Notes: generated by a model from the sequence alone, not told the origin. 64,000 nucleotides of DNA from Hyperoodon ampullatus (GCA_949752795.1 OX457058.1:155816353-155880352); one strand, 5' to 3'. Shown: positions 1 through 12,883, counted from the first letter of the stretch. Translations and numbers: made by a program.

Positions 1-3000
1 CTTCTCCCAAGTGACCGTGCCGTGGGTTTTAGATCCTGACTCATTGTTTTATCAGGCCTGCTCTCCTCTCTTCTTGGCCTTCTATCCAGGTCACCTGGGT
101 TCTTTTCTCTTTACTGACTGTCAGCAGGGACTGATCTCCTGAGCGAGCAGGGATGACACGCAAGAGAAAGTGAACTGAGCAGTTGTCCTAACTCTTCGTG
201 TCTGATACATCACTCAGGGTCAGCGCAGCTTTAGTTGAGAGAGTAGTGAACTGAGGAACAACCATAGGGTCTCCAGAAGACTCTAAGGTATCTCCAGTTT
301 CAGGGTGACGATTTTCTGGTCTGAGAGTCATGGTCCCATTTGCAGGGGGGTTTAGATCAGATGGAGTTGGATCCCTACTCTGATTTCTCATCACCCTGAA
401 CCCCTGGCTAGAGCTAGGAGTGTTGAGTGCCATTCTGGACCAGCCTGGTGTCTTTGGAGTCCTTGAGTAAAGCTAACTTGGGTCAAGTCATGTCTTATAA
501 ACCCACTGTGGTGCTGCATCAGAGAAACTCCTTCAGAATGACCTTATCTGGAGAAGGAGTGAAATGACCACGTCCCTTCATCCATGGCCTTCAGGCTGGG
601 AATTAGGGTCAAGGGGCATCAGGAGCCTGCAGGCCTGTTCTGTACTCAGCATGGGGTGACAAGGCAGCACTTTGGCACTCTGGGGTCTTCCAATTCCAAA
701 TTCAACCATGTGTTTGCAGTTGTTTTTTTTTTTTTCTCTTTTGAGGGGTAGTGGGCAGTAGACTTAAAAAAAAATCGCCTAAACTTCCAAGCAAAGTTGT
801 TAGAAGCAGCATGCCCCTTGCCCATGCCTGGACTTGCTTCATACCCTTTGCCTGTTTCTGGGATGCTTAGAGGTTTTCTCCATTGCCCTCTATTGCTTTC
901 CCTTCTGCCCTGTTTGTTTTTATGGCATTAAAGGGCCTACCTGCTTACTTCACAAGGACCCTCATTTCTTTATCCATCATGTTTTCTTTTCTTTTTTTTT
1001 TTTAGCCTTAAGGTCTGCAATCGAGCATTTTAACTGAAAGCCTGGGCTGCCTGAAGCAGCTGTGGGGTTCCCAGCCAACTGCCTTGTCCTCTAAAGAATG
1101 AATTCCCTTTGACAGGACCACTTGTGGAAAAACAGAGCCAGTGTAGAGGATCTGACAGATAATTCAGGAAGCGAGAGGAGTTATTGGAGGGTGGTAGGGG
1201 AGGACAGAAGATGGATTAATATTTTTTTCTTTATCACTTGGCGTGTTCAACTTAATTATATTCCTTGGGAGACCTGTAAATAGTCGTAATGAGGAATTAT
1301 GATAATAGCCACTGCGGCCTTACACATGTTCATTTTACTGCTTGCCTCTTTGTGACTGTGGGCCATGATTAATACCAATCAGCATCACTAGGACAAGACC
1401 TCTCCCTGCCTGTTGGGACCTTTTTGACTTTGGACGGCCAGTCTCAAGGGTCAGGAGCACCTACACTAGCCCCATGAGCTAAAAAGAGTGACCTTCGCAG
1501 ACTGAGGGCAGTCATAGTTGTTGGCAGTGTCAGTCATGGCTATGAAAATAAGAATTTGGTTCCCAGATTTTCTACTTTCTCTTCTTCTGCCTTTGCCATT
1601 AAATTTTTCTTTTTTTGTGAACTTGAAAATACCATTTATTCATTTTGTTTGTGCAGAGAGGAAGGAGGGTTATCAGGATAACTCTACATGCTTATGAAAT
1701 GATCGTACAGAGGAAAAACCCCAAGAAGAGTGTAAAAAGGAAAGCCCCTATTAAGGGTCTCAACTGAGTACCAACCACTCTAATAGGAAATGTAATTTTA
1801 AGTCAAGGCAAAATCCTGTTCAGCATTTTTGAGATCCATTCTCCTTCTGATTGTGAATGTGAAAAAGTGAGAGCTAGCTTACTTTTAACATAGCTGCTTG
1901 TTGGCCCTGAAAAGGATTTGAGAGGTCCTCTTTGTTCTGCTGATTTTATTGGAGGAGTTTGAGTCTAGGGGTGAAGGCATTAATTGGGCAAAGAGGCACA
2001 GCCACTCATGTGCCACTCAGAGGCCTGGGACTGGTGGTCTCCAGTGGGCGTATCAAAAGAAACCCTTAGGCTGTTCAGCCTCAGACACTTATGAGAACTC
2101 CTTAGTAGCCCAGTTTAGAATGACAGTATAGATCCATGTTTAAAGTCAGCCCTGTTTGCAGTACCATCCTTACAACATGGATGTTATGACAGACCAGAGA
2201 CTTGAATACCAAGTCCTACCTTTCAAGATAGTCTCAAATGATATTCAAGACCAGATTCAGAAAATACATGATCCTGAGCTGAGGGGATTCACAATCAAAG
2301 GTTTTTCTTGAAACCTTTACCTGAAAGCATGGTTCTAAAGAGATACGGCGTTAAGGCAGAGCGTTTTGATTTTCTTTCTATACCTCTTCACCTTCCACCC
2401 CACAAGATGACTCGGAGTTGCCTTTGCTTCTTTTAAGTCCTAGTCTTCCCTGAGGCTCAAGAGGAACTCTGTTGTATTTTGATGAGATGAGTCACCTTTG
2501 ATGTCACAGTCCTCACTCTCCAAGAACAAGGAATCTTTAGTATCTTGACGTCTAATTGTATAAGTTAAAGCTCCTTGGAGCTCAGAGAGAAAAGCTGAAG
2601 TCTCACACACAGATTCTGCTGGCAGTAAATGACTGTGCTTTATAAAAGGAGAGAGAAATTCTGTTTGGGTGATGCCATTGGAATGTTAAAAGAAATCCAG
2701 AGGGGAAAAAATCCAAGTGAATAATACATATTGGGTCTCTGGCCCCTAATTTGATACTCAGGCAGATCAAAACTAACCCTGTGAGATCTTGGAATATAAC
2801 GTCATATAAAAATGCTACTGGGCAAGGAGCTTTATTAATACACAGTAGTAAAAAATATGGGAGGCGCCATGTCTGGGTATTTTTCTATAAAATCTTTACT
2901 CATTTCACACCCTTTACAAGCACAATCCAAAACTGCTATGTTTAAACATCTACATTTGTTGGGATTCCTTTAAAAAAATAAACAGAAGAATCACATTTCA

Positions 3001-3188
3001 CATGTGTTAAGTGGTGTAATGGTAAATCATATTTAACAAGTTGGGAAAGGCTTCAGTTTTCATCGGTGTACAAAATGTCTACATGTAAATATTGGACTCA
3101 CTTTTAAAATGAAGGTGCTGCAGTCAACCTTTTAAAAAATAATAAAATAATCATGCAGGTGAACATATTGAATCTTCATGTGACTGCA

Positions 3189-3219
3189 GGTGTGTGAGTG
3201 TGTATGTGTGTGTGTCTGC
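3189..3219. repeat. (TG)n tract, imperfect
   Basis: TGTGTGAGTGTGTATGTGTG and onward. Confidence 0.9.
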
Positions 3220-3539
3220 ATGTTTTTAATTCCGTAGGATTAGCAGAATGACAAAATGTGTGAAGGAAGATAGCTGATGACTATTTTAAGCAGCACAAAA
3301 ATGTGAGGAGGAGGTGGAGGATGAAAAGGAGAGAGAGAAAAAAATGATCAAGCAGGCAGAGGGACACGGGTATAAGACTAGAAGAAAAGAGAATTTCTTT
3401 AAACTAGAAAAATCAAAGGGATGTGTTTTCCCCTTATGGCAATAACCACTTTTTTCTAGGGCTTTATACATTAACACCTAAAAAATAGATTTGTGCTATA
3501 AATACAAGCTGTCTTCAGTGCATATGTTTGGAATTATTT

Positions 3540-3915
3540 TCCCCTCTGATTCCTTTGTGGTCTTATGCCCTCATCTGACATTTTTAGTTAGGAAATACCA
3601 ACCCAAGTTTTCTTTGATCATGCTCCTTCCTTTGCCTGGAGACTTTGTGTCTTTTTCCCATAGCCAATTTTTACTCTTTCTTCCGGACTAGCTCAGCTGT
3701 TTCACCACCCAGAAAAACCTCCTCGTCTATCTTTGCCCCCTTTCTTTCTTGCTGTGTCTGCCAGCTCTGTACTCTGAGAGCACATTATGTTTAAATGAAT
3801 ACTTAACTGTCTCTCCCACGAGGCTGCTAACTACTAGCCCCAGAAGGGTATGGCCATGTCTTATTCCAGTCTGTATTCCTGCAGCCTAACTAACGTGGTG
3901 TCCCCAGTGCTCCCT
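3540..3915 (+). mobile_element. L2 LINE relic
   Basis: CATGTCTTATTCCAGTCTGT and CAGTGCTCCCTAAATC near the 3' end, preceded by pyrimidine-rich L2-like sequence. Confidence 0.55.
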
Positions 3916-4298
3916 AAATCTTCTTAAGCTTCAACGCATTACCATTTTAATGTTCCAATCCTCAGTGAAGCTGAGGCTTTGCTTTCAGAGGAGACAGTCA
4001 ACTAGGGGTCATTTCTTGTTTAGCACCTGACCATGTGTTGACAAACATTGTACGCTGTCTGTTGCAAAGTCAAAACATGTCCTCTCCGCACATGGAGTAA
4101 GCCGTTATTGGGGAATAAAAAATGATAATGACTGTTTTCAAGTAATGTGTATATGTAAGTGTCTGAACTGCTATTGTGGTTCTTTGTTTAGTGAGGAGGA
4201 AGCGTTTTCCTTAACCTTCCGTGGCTTTAGGTAGTCCTCATCATTTTCCTGCTTCCCATGTTCCTAGGATGAAGTCCCTGAGATCTGATTCTGGTGGG

Positions 4299-4314
4299 CA
4301 TGCCTCGAATTTTT
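4299..4314. repeat. Target-site duplication, left, of retrocopy
   Basis: CATGCCTCGAATTTTT, identical to 5678-5693. Confidence 0.85.
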
Positions 4315-4409
4315 TATTTTTATTTTTTAAGAAAAAACTAAGTTTATTCTTGTCTAATGAAATTCACTAAGAGCCCAAGATGGCAAAGACCCACACATTC
4401 AGCAAACCC

Positions 4410-4626
4410 TTTTTTTTTTTTTTTTTCTTTTTTTGCGGTACGCGGGCCTCTCACTGTTGTGGCCTCTCCGGTTGCGGAGCACAGACTCCGGACACGCAGG
4501 CTCAGCGGCCATGGCTCACGGGCCCAGCCGCTCCGCGGCATGTGGGATCTTCCCGGACCAGGGCACGAACCCGTGTCCCCTGCATCGGCAGGCGGACTCT
4601 GAACCACTGCGCCACCAGGGAAGCCC
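4410..4626 (-). mobile_element. CHR-type SINE inside the retrocopy
   Basis: Full-length cetacean tRNA-derived SINE: T-run, TGCGGTACGCGGGCCTCTCA and, at the other end, CACCAGGGAAGCCC. Pol III A-box and B-box-like segments (GGTGGCGCAGTGG, GGTTCGTGCCC) lie in the tRNA-like head. I see no clear target-site duplication. Confidence 0.93.
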
Positions 4627-5252
4627 ACCAGGCTGTTTTGATCCCTCCACCGAGCACCCTGGCAGTGAGATGACCAAAACTAGCCTTCTATTATCTTCCA
4701 GCATCCTTACTCCCTTCGGGCGGAGTGGCCTCTCTAAGGCTGGTTCAGAACCATACTGCCAAAATGTCTTTCAAAGCCTCGGGATGGTGAGCTTCCTTCA
4801 GCAGTCACATGGGAATAAGTAGGTTCATGGAAGATCAAATGGTTCAAACGGAATAAAGCCTCTTCTAAGATCGTTTTCAAAAAGGGACACCAAAAAAAAC
4901 TGGACAACAATTTAAGGGCCCGTTTAAAAGGCTTCTCCGTCAGGTTTAGGCTTCTCCTTTAAAAAAGACCTAAGAGGAGGGGCCCGATCAAGAGGTAAAC
5001 TGGCGGAGAAGGGGCGAAGTGCAGGAGAAAGGGAGGCAGGTGGCTTAGGAGGGGACGGGCCGTGACAGGTGAACCGGGAGGACGGCGGGGCGCCCGCACG
5101 GGTGGCGGCGGGGCTGAGCCTGGGACTTACGCCGCCGGGAAGGAGGGCGCGAATAGAGCGCTGGGGTCACCGGCGAGCAGCGCAAAGGGGAAGACACGGA
5201 GCGGGAAAGGCTTGCGATGGGAACGGACTGGTTTCTACAGTTGCCCTTTTTC

Positions 5253-5549
5253 TTTTTTTTATTTTATTTAATTTTTTTATTAGTTTCTGCTTTATAACAA
5301 AGTGAATCAGTCATACATATACATCTGTTCCCACATCCCTTCCCTCCTGCGTCTCCCTCCCTCCCACCCTCCCTATCCCACCCCTCCAGGCGGTCACAAG
5401 GCACCGAGCTGATCTCCCTGTGCTCTGCGGCTGCTTCCCACTAGCTACCTACCTTACATTTGGTACTGTATATATGTCCATGCCACTCTTTCGCTTTGTC
5501 ACAGCTTACCCTTCCCCCTCCCCATATCCTCAAGTCCATTCTCAAGTCG
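5253..5549 (-). mobile_element. L1 fragment, 3' UTR only, inside the retrocopy
   Basis: Reverse complement of a young cetacean L1 3' end (TTATTAGTTTCTGCTTTATA onward), heavily 5' truncated. It is flanked by a 13-bp duplication GTTGCCCTTTTTC at 5240-5252 and 5550-5562. It interrupts the CpG-rich part of the retrocopy. Confidence 0.9.
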
Positions 5550-5677
5550 GTTGCCCTTTTTCCTCATGTAACTCACCAAGAAAATCACACCGAGAAGACG
5601 CGGGGAAGGAAAGGAAACGGGTAGGAGCGTCCACAACCCCACACCTCGGGGGCTCACCCGGGCCCCGCACAGCGGCC

Positions 5678-5693
5678 CATGCCTCGAATTTTT
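5678..5693. repeat. Target-site duplication, right, of retrocopy
   Basis: CATGCCTCGAATTTTT, identical to 4299-4314. Confidence 0.85.
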
Positions 5694-7309
5694 ATGATCG
5701 TGGCCACATGGTCTGTTGGGTCTTAGGCTGTCATCAGCTTTTGTGCGGAGCCTTTGGTAGGTTTTAGAGGTGTGGGGGGAGAGCTCCATCTCGACCCTCG
5801 GGGAGCACTGCTTTCCCCCTACCTCAGGGGGCCCAATGATGTCTCTATTAATGAAAAGCATTCACTGCAGTGGCATAATTTTATGACTAGGTCAGTAGTT
5901 TGAGGATTCAGAGATGAATCTTAAAATATGGATTCCTTTCCTGCTAAGCTTCCACGGCTAGCACCCTGTTCTCCCTGCCTGCCTCTTTTGAGCTGGCTCC
6001 TTTATTAATCCCCAGGGACCAGGGTCTAAGAACTCAGGCAGGACAACTGCCTCTTGAGGCACACCTCAGCTCTGGCCCACTGTCCTGAGACAGTGATCTT
6101 GCTTCCTTATGCTCAGCCCCCTGTGTCCTCATTGGCTCAGCTGTGAGGAGTCTGCAGGTCCTCCTAATCCCCTCTTTAGGCCAGTTCTGTTATTGTGCAC
6201 TTGACTGTGTGCTTGGAATTGTGCTAGAGGCTGAGGATACAAGTACTGAGGGCAGAGTACGTGCTTAGTGACCTTATCAAGGAGTGCTTTCCAATCAGAT
6301 TTATTCCTATCAAGTGTACTATTTGAGTGAAACTGGAGAGTTCCATTCTGGTAAGTAATGGTAGAGCTAGGCGTGATGTGTAGCTCTTCTCCAACTAAAG
6401 CCTTGGTTTGTTGAGGTTTCTGTGACTATGTGTGTTTATTTAAGGAAATGGCAGTCTATCCTTCTTATTCATGCCCTCCAGTATTCACAGCCCCTCTGCT
6501 ACTAGGGAACATTTTTGGCCTAGCATTTTTAAGATGCTAAAGTAAAAGAGCTGGCTTAAAAATGGTCCCAAGTGCTTTTCTGGGCACCATGAAGGAAGTG
6601 AGAGCATGGCTATTAGGGGAAGCTTGAAGTTGGTTAGCGTATAAGCAATGTGGGAAGATGTTGCTTTTAAGCCTTTGAAATGAAAAACAGAGACAGGAGT
6701 GAAATGGCCCTTTGCTAAGAGAAAAATGTTGAGGCATAAAAGGCACCAGAGATGAGAAACAAAAGTTGGACCCTGAGGAGGTTGGTAGAGATGGTAGTAA
6801 TTCTATGTATGTTTTGGATGGGAGTTACCTGCTATCTATTGGCATCAGAGGTCACAGTGGAGTCCTCGATGTGGGTCTGAGATGTCAGAACTTCCCATAC
6901 AGTTGTATTCTGGACACCCTAACCTATAATATACCTTCAGCCAAAAGAGATGTGCTACCAATGTTGCCATCCAAAGCCACTGTGTAGAACAGATATATCC
7001 CAGATGTCACTGTGTGTTAAAACATTTCTCTTTACTGTTTTTAAATAAATAGATCCACTCATTGATGTAAGCATGTATTTATGTGCATAGTTATATACAT
7101 ATTGCACTAAAATCTCACTAGTTGGGACATGGTGATTGACAGGGAAGCACTGTTTTAGGAAGCCCGGCGTGTAGTGTAGTGTGGGCAAGGAAACTCTTCT
7201 TATTGATCCCTTTGTCACTGATCAGTTATTTAATGTCAGGGAGAGAAGTTGGTACAGATTTAGAAAATAACCTTGTTGCTTTGTCAACTGAGATGGGTAA
7301 CTCATTGAA

Positions 7310-7920
7310 TCAGTAGTCATTTATGACAGCCCACAGTGTGCCGGGACATAGAGGTGAGTGACCCAGGCAGGGTCCCTGACCTCACAGAACATCACAGCAT
7401 GGTATGATAATACTACCATCGAAGTATCGAGGGCTGAGAACACTTGGAGGAGGAGCAGATGACTTAGAATAGACCTCACAAAGGCTGCCTGGAGGAGGCG
7501 GGGCTTGAACTGTGTTGTGAAGGGTGAGCAGAGCACAGGTAGACCACGGGGAGAGGGAGAGGGGTTCCGGGAAAAGGGCTGAGCACACGGAGGCAGGTAG
7601 CCATGTGCAGTATCTGGGGGGCTGTGGGTGGATGGGGACTGCAGGCACTAAGGCTGCTTGGGGGGGAGTGACTGGGGATGAGGCTGCAGGGGACAGCAGG
7701 GGCCAGATCACAAAGGAAGTCAGACCATGACGGCTTTGAACAGCTCAGTTAGGAGTGGAGGTTCATCCTGAAATTGATGACTGGAGGCTTTGATTGACTT
7801 ATGGGAGGAGGATGACACGGTCATCTCTCTACCTGGAAAGATCACTCTGGCTGTGATTTGTAGGAGGGAGTGTTTAAGGACAGGATGGAGGCAGGGGAGA
7901 GGTCAGGAGATAATCCCAGT
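7310..7920 (-). mobile_element. L2 LINE relic
   Basis: GGGGCCAGATCACAAAGGAA and AAAGATCACTCTGGCTGTGA in reverse L2 order over about 600 bp. Confidence 0.7.
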
Positions 7921-8130
7921 GAAAAGGGGTGAGATGGCACATGCGAAAGTAAACTTTCATAAGTCAAGATTCTAATGGAAGATGCTATTAATTAAACTGA
8001 CTGTTTATGAGGATGGTACAGTAAGCCAGGCCCTGGGAAAAGCAGTCAGACTGCTTTCAACTTGGGGGTAAAAAAAGGAAATGAGTAGAAGATGATAAAA
8101 CAAGGCTCTGTGATATTCCTATATTTTATA

Positions 8131-8372
8131 GGGAGACAGTACAACGTAATGGTTAAGTACTAGAGCTTTGAAGTGTGACAGACTTGGATTTGATTCCGGG
8201 CTTGGCCTCTTACCAGATGTATGACCTTGGGCATGTTATTGACCCTCAGTTTTCTCATCTGTTGAGTGGGGTAATAATAACACATGACTCAAAGGGTTCT
8301 TGTGAGAATTCAGTGAGAATGTACATGTTAAGAACTTTTTAGTACCTAGTAAGTGCTGAGTAAATGGCCACT
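8131..8372 (+). mobile_element. MIR SINE relic
   Basis: Ancient MIR: GTAATGGTTAAGTACTAGAG, then TATGACCTTGGGCATGTTAT and CTCAGTTTTCTCATCTGTTG, ending in the AGTACCTAGTAAGTGCTGAG region. Nearly full length. Confidence 0.88.
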
Positions 8373-8616
8373 TTCTTATTTTTGTTATTTGTACTTAAAA
8401 GCCAGAAAGGTAGTAGAAAAGGCACAGCACAGGTGTTTATGGGGCTTGAGTTGACAGGAAACGAAGCTGTAGTCTCCTTCTGACAGCTAGTGCACAATTT
8501 TCAGGGCTCTTGGAAAAGATCTGTGTCATAAGCAAATTTATGCATGATACCAGTAAAACTGGGGATCCCCAGAGAAGTGAATTCACAGACCTGTTTGCCT
8601 TCCACTGTGTAACAGG

Positions 8617-8645
8617 ACGAGAGAGAGAGAGAAAGAGAGAGAGAG
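8617..8645. repeat. (GA)n tract
   Basis: ACGAGAGAGAGAGAAAGAGA and onward, one A interruption. Confidence 0.9.
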
Positions 8646-8779
8646 GTAGATAGATTATGGAAGGGAGAATTATATTTGGGAAGATGAAGAGATTGGTCTA
8701 ACTTCTTAGCCTTTCTAAGCCTCATTTAAAAATGACATTCAACTGCAAGCTGACAGCCCGTGTAACTAGCATGCAGAAA

Positions 8780-8990
8780 TTTTTTTTTTTTTTTTTTGCG
8801 GTACGCGGGCCTCTCGCTGTTGTGGCCTCTCCCATTGCGGAGCACAGGCTCCGGACGCGCAGGCTCAGCGGCCATGGCTCATGGGCCCAGCCGCTCCGTG
8901 GCATGTGGGATCCTCCTGGACCGGGGCACGAACCCGTGTCCCCTGCATCAGCAGGCAGACTCTCAACCACTGCGCCACCAGGGAAGCCCC
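8780..8990 (-). mobile_element. CHR-type SINE, full length
   Basis: T-run, then the CHR body ending GCCACCAGGGAAGCCC. Short duplication CAGAAAT before the T-run and after the element. Confidence 0.93.
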
Positions 8991-10169
8991 CAGAAATATT
9001 TTTAAAAGTTGGGCCAACACTTAAAAATGGGAGATTTTACTCAAAAATAGAGATTCCTGGATTCTGTTTAAAAAAATCAGAGGATCTGGCCAACCAGGTT
9101 CCTTCTCCTTCAAGGGCACAAGGGCTGCTGCCCGTCTTGGGTGAAGAGTCAGTTTTCGAGTTCTCTCCAGACCCATCACTCCGGGGTCTGTGCTAGTCAC
9201 TTATGACGGCCTCACTTCTCTTACATGTAACTGGACTGATGCAGTGGTTTCTAAAATCCTTCGTAAATTTACAAACCCATAATTCTGTGAAAAACTAAAT
9301 ATGTTCTAGAAAAAAATGTACGGATTGGGCAGAGCCCAGGTATGAATGTCCTTTGTGAAACTGGTTTTTCTGTTCTGAATGCGGAACATTCAGAGGTCTA
9401 AAACCATTCCCTAGGGTTTGGCAGCAGGGTGGAGGTGAAGCAGTGTGGAGGCCGGGGAGTGCGGGGGAGAAGAGGGTGGAGTAAGGAGAAGAAGTTTGTG
9501 ATGACCTCAGGACCCCAGTCTACTGTGCTCCTGCAGAGTTTGAGTTGAGAGACAGTGTGGAGGAGGGTCTGCTGGGTAGGGCCACCGGAATATAGATTGT
9601 GTTTTCGAAGTGGCTGATTTATCAGGTGCAAGCGGAGCACAGACAGCTCTGTGCTGTCCTTCCTTCTGTCACAGTCCTCTGGCACTCCTCTCTTTCCTCC
9701 TCTGACACCCCATCATCCCCTGGCAGCATTTGCCGCCTCCCCCACCTGACTCTCCCACGCTTTCCTGGCAGGTTCACCAAGAAACAACCGGGTCTCCATG
9801 GCAACGTGAAGACAGCTGAAAAATGGCCGCTAAATGCAGCTGCCCCTCATTTAATATCGACTCTGGCGCTGACAGAACAGATAATGGGCAATAACACACC
9901 ATTATGTTGTGGGAAAATGAAATGCTTCAGCAGAAGGCTGTCATGCTGGGGGGATTTATTTGTTACTGTACCGGCCCAGATTTCTCTTTACTTCCCTTCC
10001 TTTCTTTTTATTCCTCCTTTCTCATGGCAGAGTTTTTTTTTTTTCTCTCTGCCTTATTTCTTTCCCATTCCTCTCTTCTATAGCTTCTCTTTTTGTGCTT
10101 CTTTCCATTTTCCCTCCTTCTTTTCTTCCCTCTCTGAATCACTGATGAGTATATATGAAAGCATACATA

Positions 10170-10425
10170 TATAATAGTAACAGCAATTATTTGCATAATG
10201 ACGTACAAGTTACAAAAATTTACAAATATGTCTCCTTTTTTCATTTGGATGATGAGACAACTGTGTGAGATGAGTAAGGCTTGGTTGCTGATATTTATTT
10301 TACAGATTTTAAAAAGGGCTCAGAGAAGTTGAACCATTTGCCCAAGGTCAGGTAAGCAAGTTAAATGTCAGAACCTTCATTCCAACCCAGATTTCCTGGC
10401 CTGTAAAGAGGGTTCTTTCCTCTTT
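10170..10425 (-). mobile_element. MIR relic
   Basis: GCTCAGAGAAGTTGAACCAT and TTGCCCAAGGTCAGGTAAGC, the reverse complement of the MIR core. Confidence 0.75.
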
Positions 10426-10913
10426 ACTTAGTGGAAACTTCAGCGTTACCAATCTCTACTCACTTTATCAGGGTCCTGTTTCTAACTGAGTCATCCTCAG
10501 CCCCAGAACAAGGCCCCCAGGCTTTGGGACTTAGAAGGAAGGTCTTTAGATCTTTGCTTTAACAGCCTCTTGCAGATCCTGCCTTGGGCTGTTGATAAGT
10601 GTGGATTTATGTTTGTTTTTGTTTTTATTTTTTTAAATCCAATACACCTCTATCTGCTTAGTACCTATCATTGTATCATTGTGTAATCACATAATCTTGG
10701 CACACAGAAGGGACACAGTGTACTCTCTGAATTGAAAATGGGGGCATTTTGGTGGGTGTCAGCTTTCCCTTTTGCCAAAAGACCACACAGTACATTGAGA
10801 ACCAACGGGCATCACTGATGGGCTTGGAGCCCTCCTCTAAGCTGTTGCCATCGATTAAGATTTCTTTCTTAGACCTTCTTGGTTGGATCTACATACAGCT
10901 CCCGTCTTGTCTT

Positions 10914-11012
10914 TTTTTAAAATTAATTAATTAATTAATTTTTGGCTGAGTTGGGTCTTTGTTGCTGCCCACGGGCTTTCTCTAGTTGTGGCGAGCGGGG
11001 GCTACTCTTCAT
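10914..11012 (-). mobile_element. Older CHR-type SINE, 5' truncated
   Basis: An (AATT)n tail followed by TTTTTGGCTGAGTTGGGTCT and CTCTAGTTGTGG, as in the 3' half of the longer CHR form. The rest is missing. Flanked by CCCGTCTTGTCTT (10901-10913) and CCCATCTTGTCTT (11013-11025). Confidence 0.8.
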
Positions 11013-11360
11013 CCCATCTTGTCTTGAATATTATCTAGTGGACTCTGAAGTATAGAGAGATCTGGGATCAAGTTCCTGAGTTCATTTGGTCTTGGGAGGT
11101 TTACAAATAAAACAAGAATGGATATTTGAATTATGTTTTCGTTTCTGGTAATGGTGGATGAGGAACGAACTGAATAACATAAAATGTATGTGGACATCTA
11201 GAGGAGGTACAGTGTATGTAATAAATATAGTGGCTTTTTAATCCTAGGAAAGAAGCCTTTGTGCTGATAAAGAGAGCAATGCTTGTATTTCACAGCAGGG
11301 GTTTTTAACCTAGGATCTCTGAACTCCTTAAAAACGTATGCAAAATTTTGTATGGACACG

Positions 11361-11490
11361 GCGGTACAGTGTAGTGGTTCAACACACCAGCTTTGGCAAT
11401 ACCAACGTCTTTGCCTTGCCACTTGCCAGGTCTGTAGCTTTGGAAAAGTTACCCTCATGAGGTGTTGAATTTTTCAACTTGTCTGTGACT
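11361..11490 (+). mobile_element. MIR SINE relic, partial
   Basis: GTACAGTGTAGTGGTTCAAC and TTGCCACTTGCCAGGTCTGT. Confidence 0.7.
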
Positions 11491-12883
11491 CAAACAAGAA
11501 TTGCTGTTTTGTATTGTTCCTCTTCTTTCTGTCTGTGATTTTTTCTTTCTTTTTTTTTTTGAATTCCTGCATGCTGAAACACTTCCTGCAGAGTCTATTC
11601 TCTGGAAGGCAGACCCATTTTTAGCCGTGGAAATTCAAATAGGCCTCTGGAAAAATGCTCTCCAGGTGGTGAGGAAGCTAAGGAAATCAGGCTGCTAAAA
11701 TTATGGACAGTCTCTGGTTGCTGCTGCTTAGTTTCAGTGCCTGTGCAGTTGTATACTGTGGATGGTTCCTTAGAGTGAAAGGAACCTTCATGGCATATCA
11801 TGCAATCATGGAATGTTAGAACTGGCAGGAGACAGAGATTTTTCCACTTCTACGGTCTCTCTGTCCAAGTCCTCACTGCATGTAAAGCAACTCCTTGGCC
11901 AAAGACTTCCTTTGCTGACCGACCCCCTTGCTATATTGTCTCTCTGCCCCCTTTAATTCGCTTGATTGCTTTAAGTTCTTAAGTGGATTTACTGCCATCA
12001 TTTACCTAAGGGTGTATAATCTAAAAATAGAAAACATTTATTCAGTATTTATACTATTTTAGTAGTTGTATTTTCTTTTCAAAAAGCAAACTTGGCTGGC
12101 TCATAAGATGCGTGCTTTGAGGATTGAGAAATATTTGTAAATGTTTTATTTTAATAAATTTTAAAATTAGATTTTAGCATTTAGAAGACTGTTTAGAAAT
12201 TGCCCTATCAGATTTTGTTGTTCATTATTCAAAGAAATGTTAGAATCGTAAGCTCTTTCTCCAGCTGTTGGAATTTTGGAACCTCCAAGACAATTGCAAA
12301 TCTAAAGTTAGCCAGAGATAAGGGTGTGCAGCCTTATACCAGAGGAAGAGTTGTCTCATGGCCCATGAGCTTTCTTCCATAGGAAAGGCATGTGGCTAGC
12401 CAGAGAACTGAAGGCTTAGTTTTTATATCAGGCAGAAGAGCCAAGAGCTGGGCTAGAGACAGCAAGTAGAATTAGTGGAGGATGTTGGAAGTAGTCAGTC
12501 ATGCTCTGAGGTGGGAGGGCAGCAGCAGGGACAGAAGTTCCCCCAAGGGAGGCCAGAGAAGGAAATCCTAACAGACTAGCTTAGGAGACCAGATCTTTTA
12601 GGGCTTAAGCAAGAGCCTCAAGAGAATGCAGGGGAATCGAATGTACTCTTAAACCAGAAAAGCATGCTCAGACATCACAGTTCTTAGGGACCTAACATTT
12701 CTTAGTAGCTTCATTAAAGCATTGGTGAAATAACTGATGTTCATCAAGATCATAAAATACTAGACTCTTTGGGTCGGATGGATCTTAGACGTCATCTAGC
12801 TCTGGGCTACTCAAAGTGTTCCCTGCAGATCAGTGCTGTCCAAGACTATTACTCATCCATAAGAATAAAATATGGAAACTGAG

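Larger units (their letters stand above)
4315..5677 (-). pseudogene. Retrocopy of an unidentified GC-rich transcript
   Basis: The block is bounded by a perfect 16-bp direct repeat, CATGCCTCGAATTTTT, at 4299-4314 and 5678-5693. Read on the - strand it starts in CpG-rich sequence (5563-5677 and 4977-5240) and ends with AATAAA (complement of 4343-4348), then 14 nt, then an A-rich tail. These are the marks of an mRNA copied and inserted by L1 machinery. Two later insertions sit inside it: a CHR SINE (4410-4626) and a short L1 (5253-5549). Removing them leaves about 0.84 kb. The longest run I traced in the body is a 74-codon open stretch on the - strand (4737-4958) ending in TAG, with no start codon near its beginning and no resemblance I recognise. 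The parent could be a short coding mRNA or a non-coding RNA; I do not know which gene. Confidence 0.75.

Noticed and set aside
188..433. 81-codon open frame on the - strand, protein-like in composition
   Set aside because: No family resemblance, no splice context or neighbouring frame continuing it, and no promoter I can support. Length is within chance for 64 kb; blastp would settle it.
4344..4822. Several overlapping open frames on both strands
   Set aside because: They are read-through of the GC-rich CHR SINE; the same peptides (for example SLLWPLPLRSTGSG) recur at every SINE in the window.
4920..4950. TEKPFK peptide on the - strand, like a zinc-finger linker
   Set aside because: No Cys/His pairs with zinc-finger spacing nearby; chance match in the retrocopy.
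9599..10174. 191-codon open frame on the + strand
   Set aside because: Low-complexity Phe/Ser/Pro text from a pyrimidine-rich stretch; no domain or start context.
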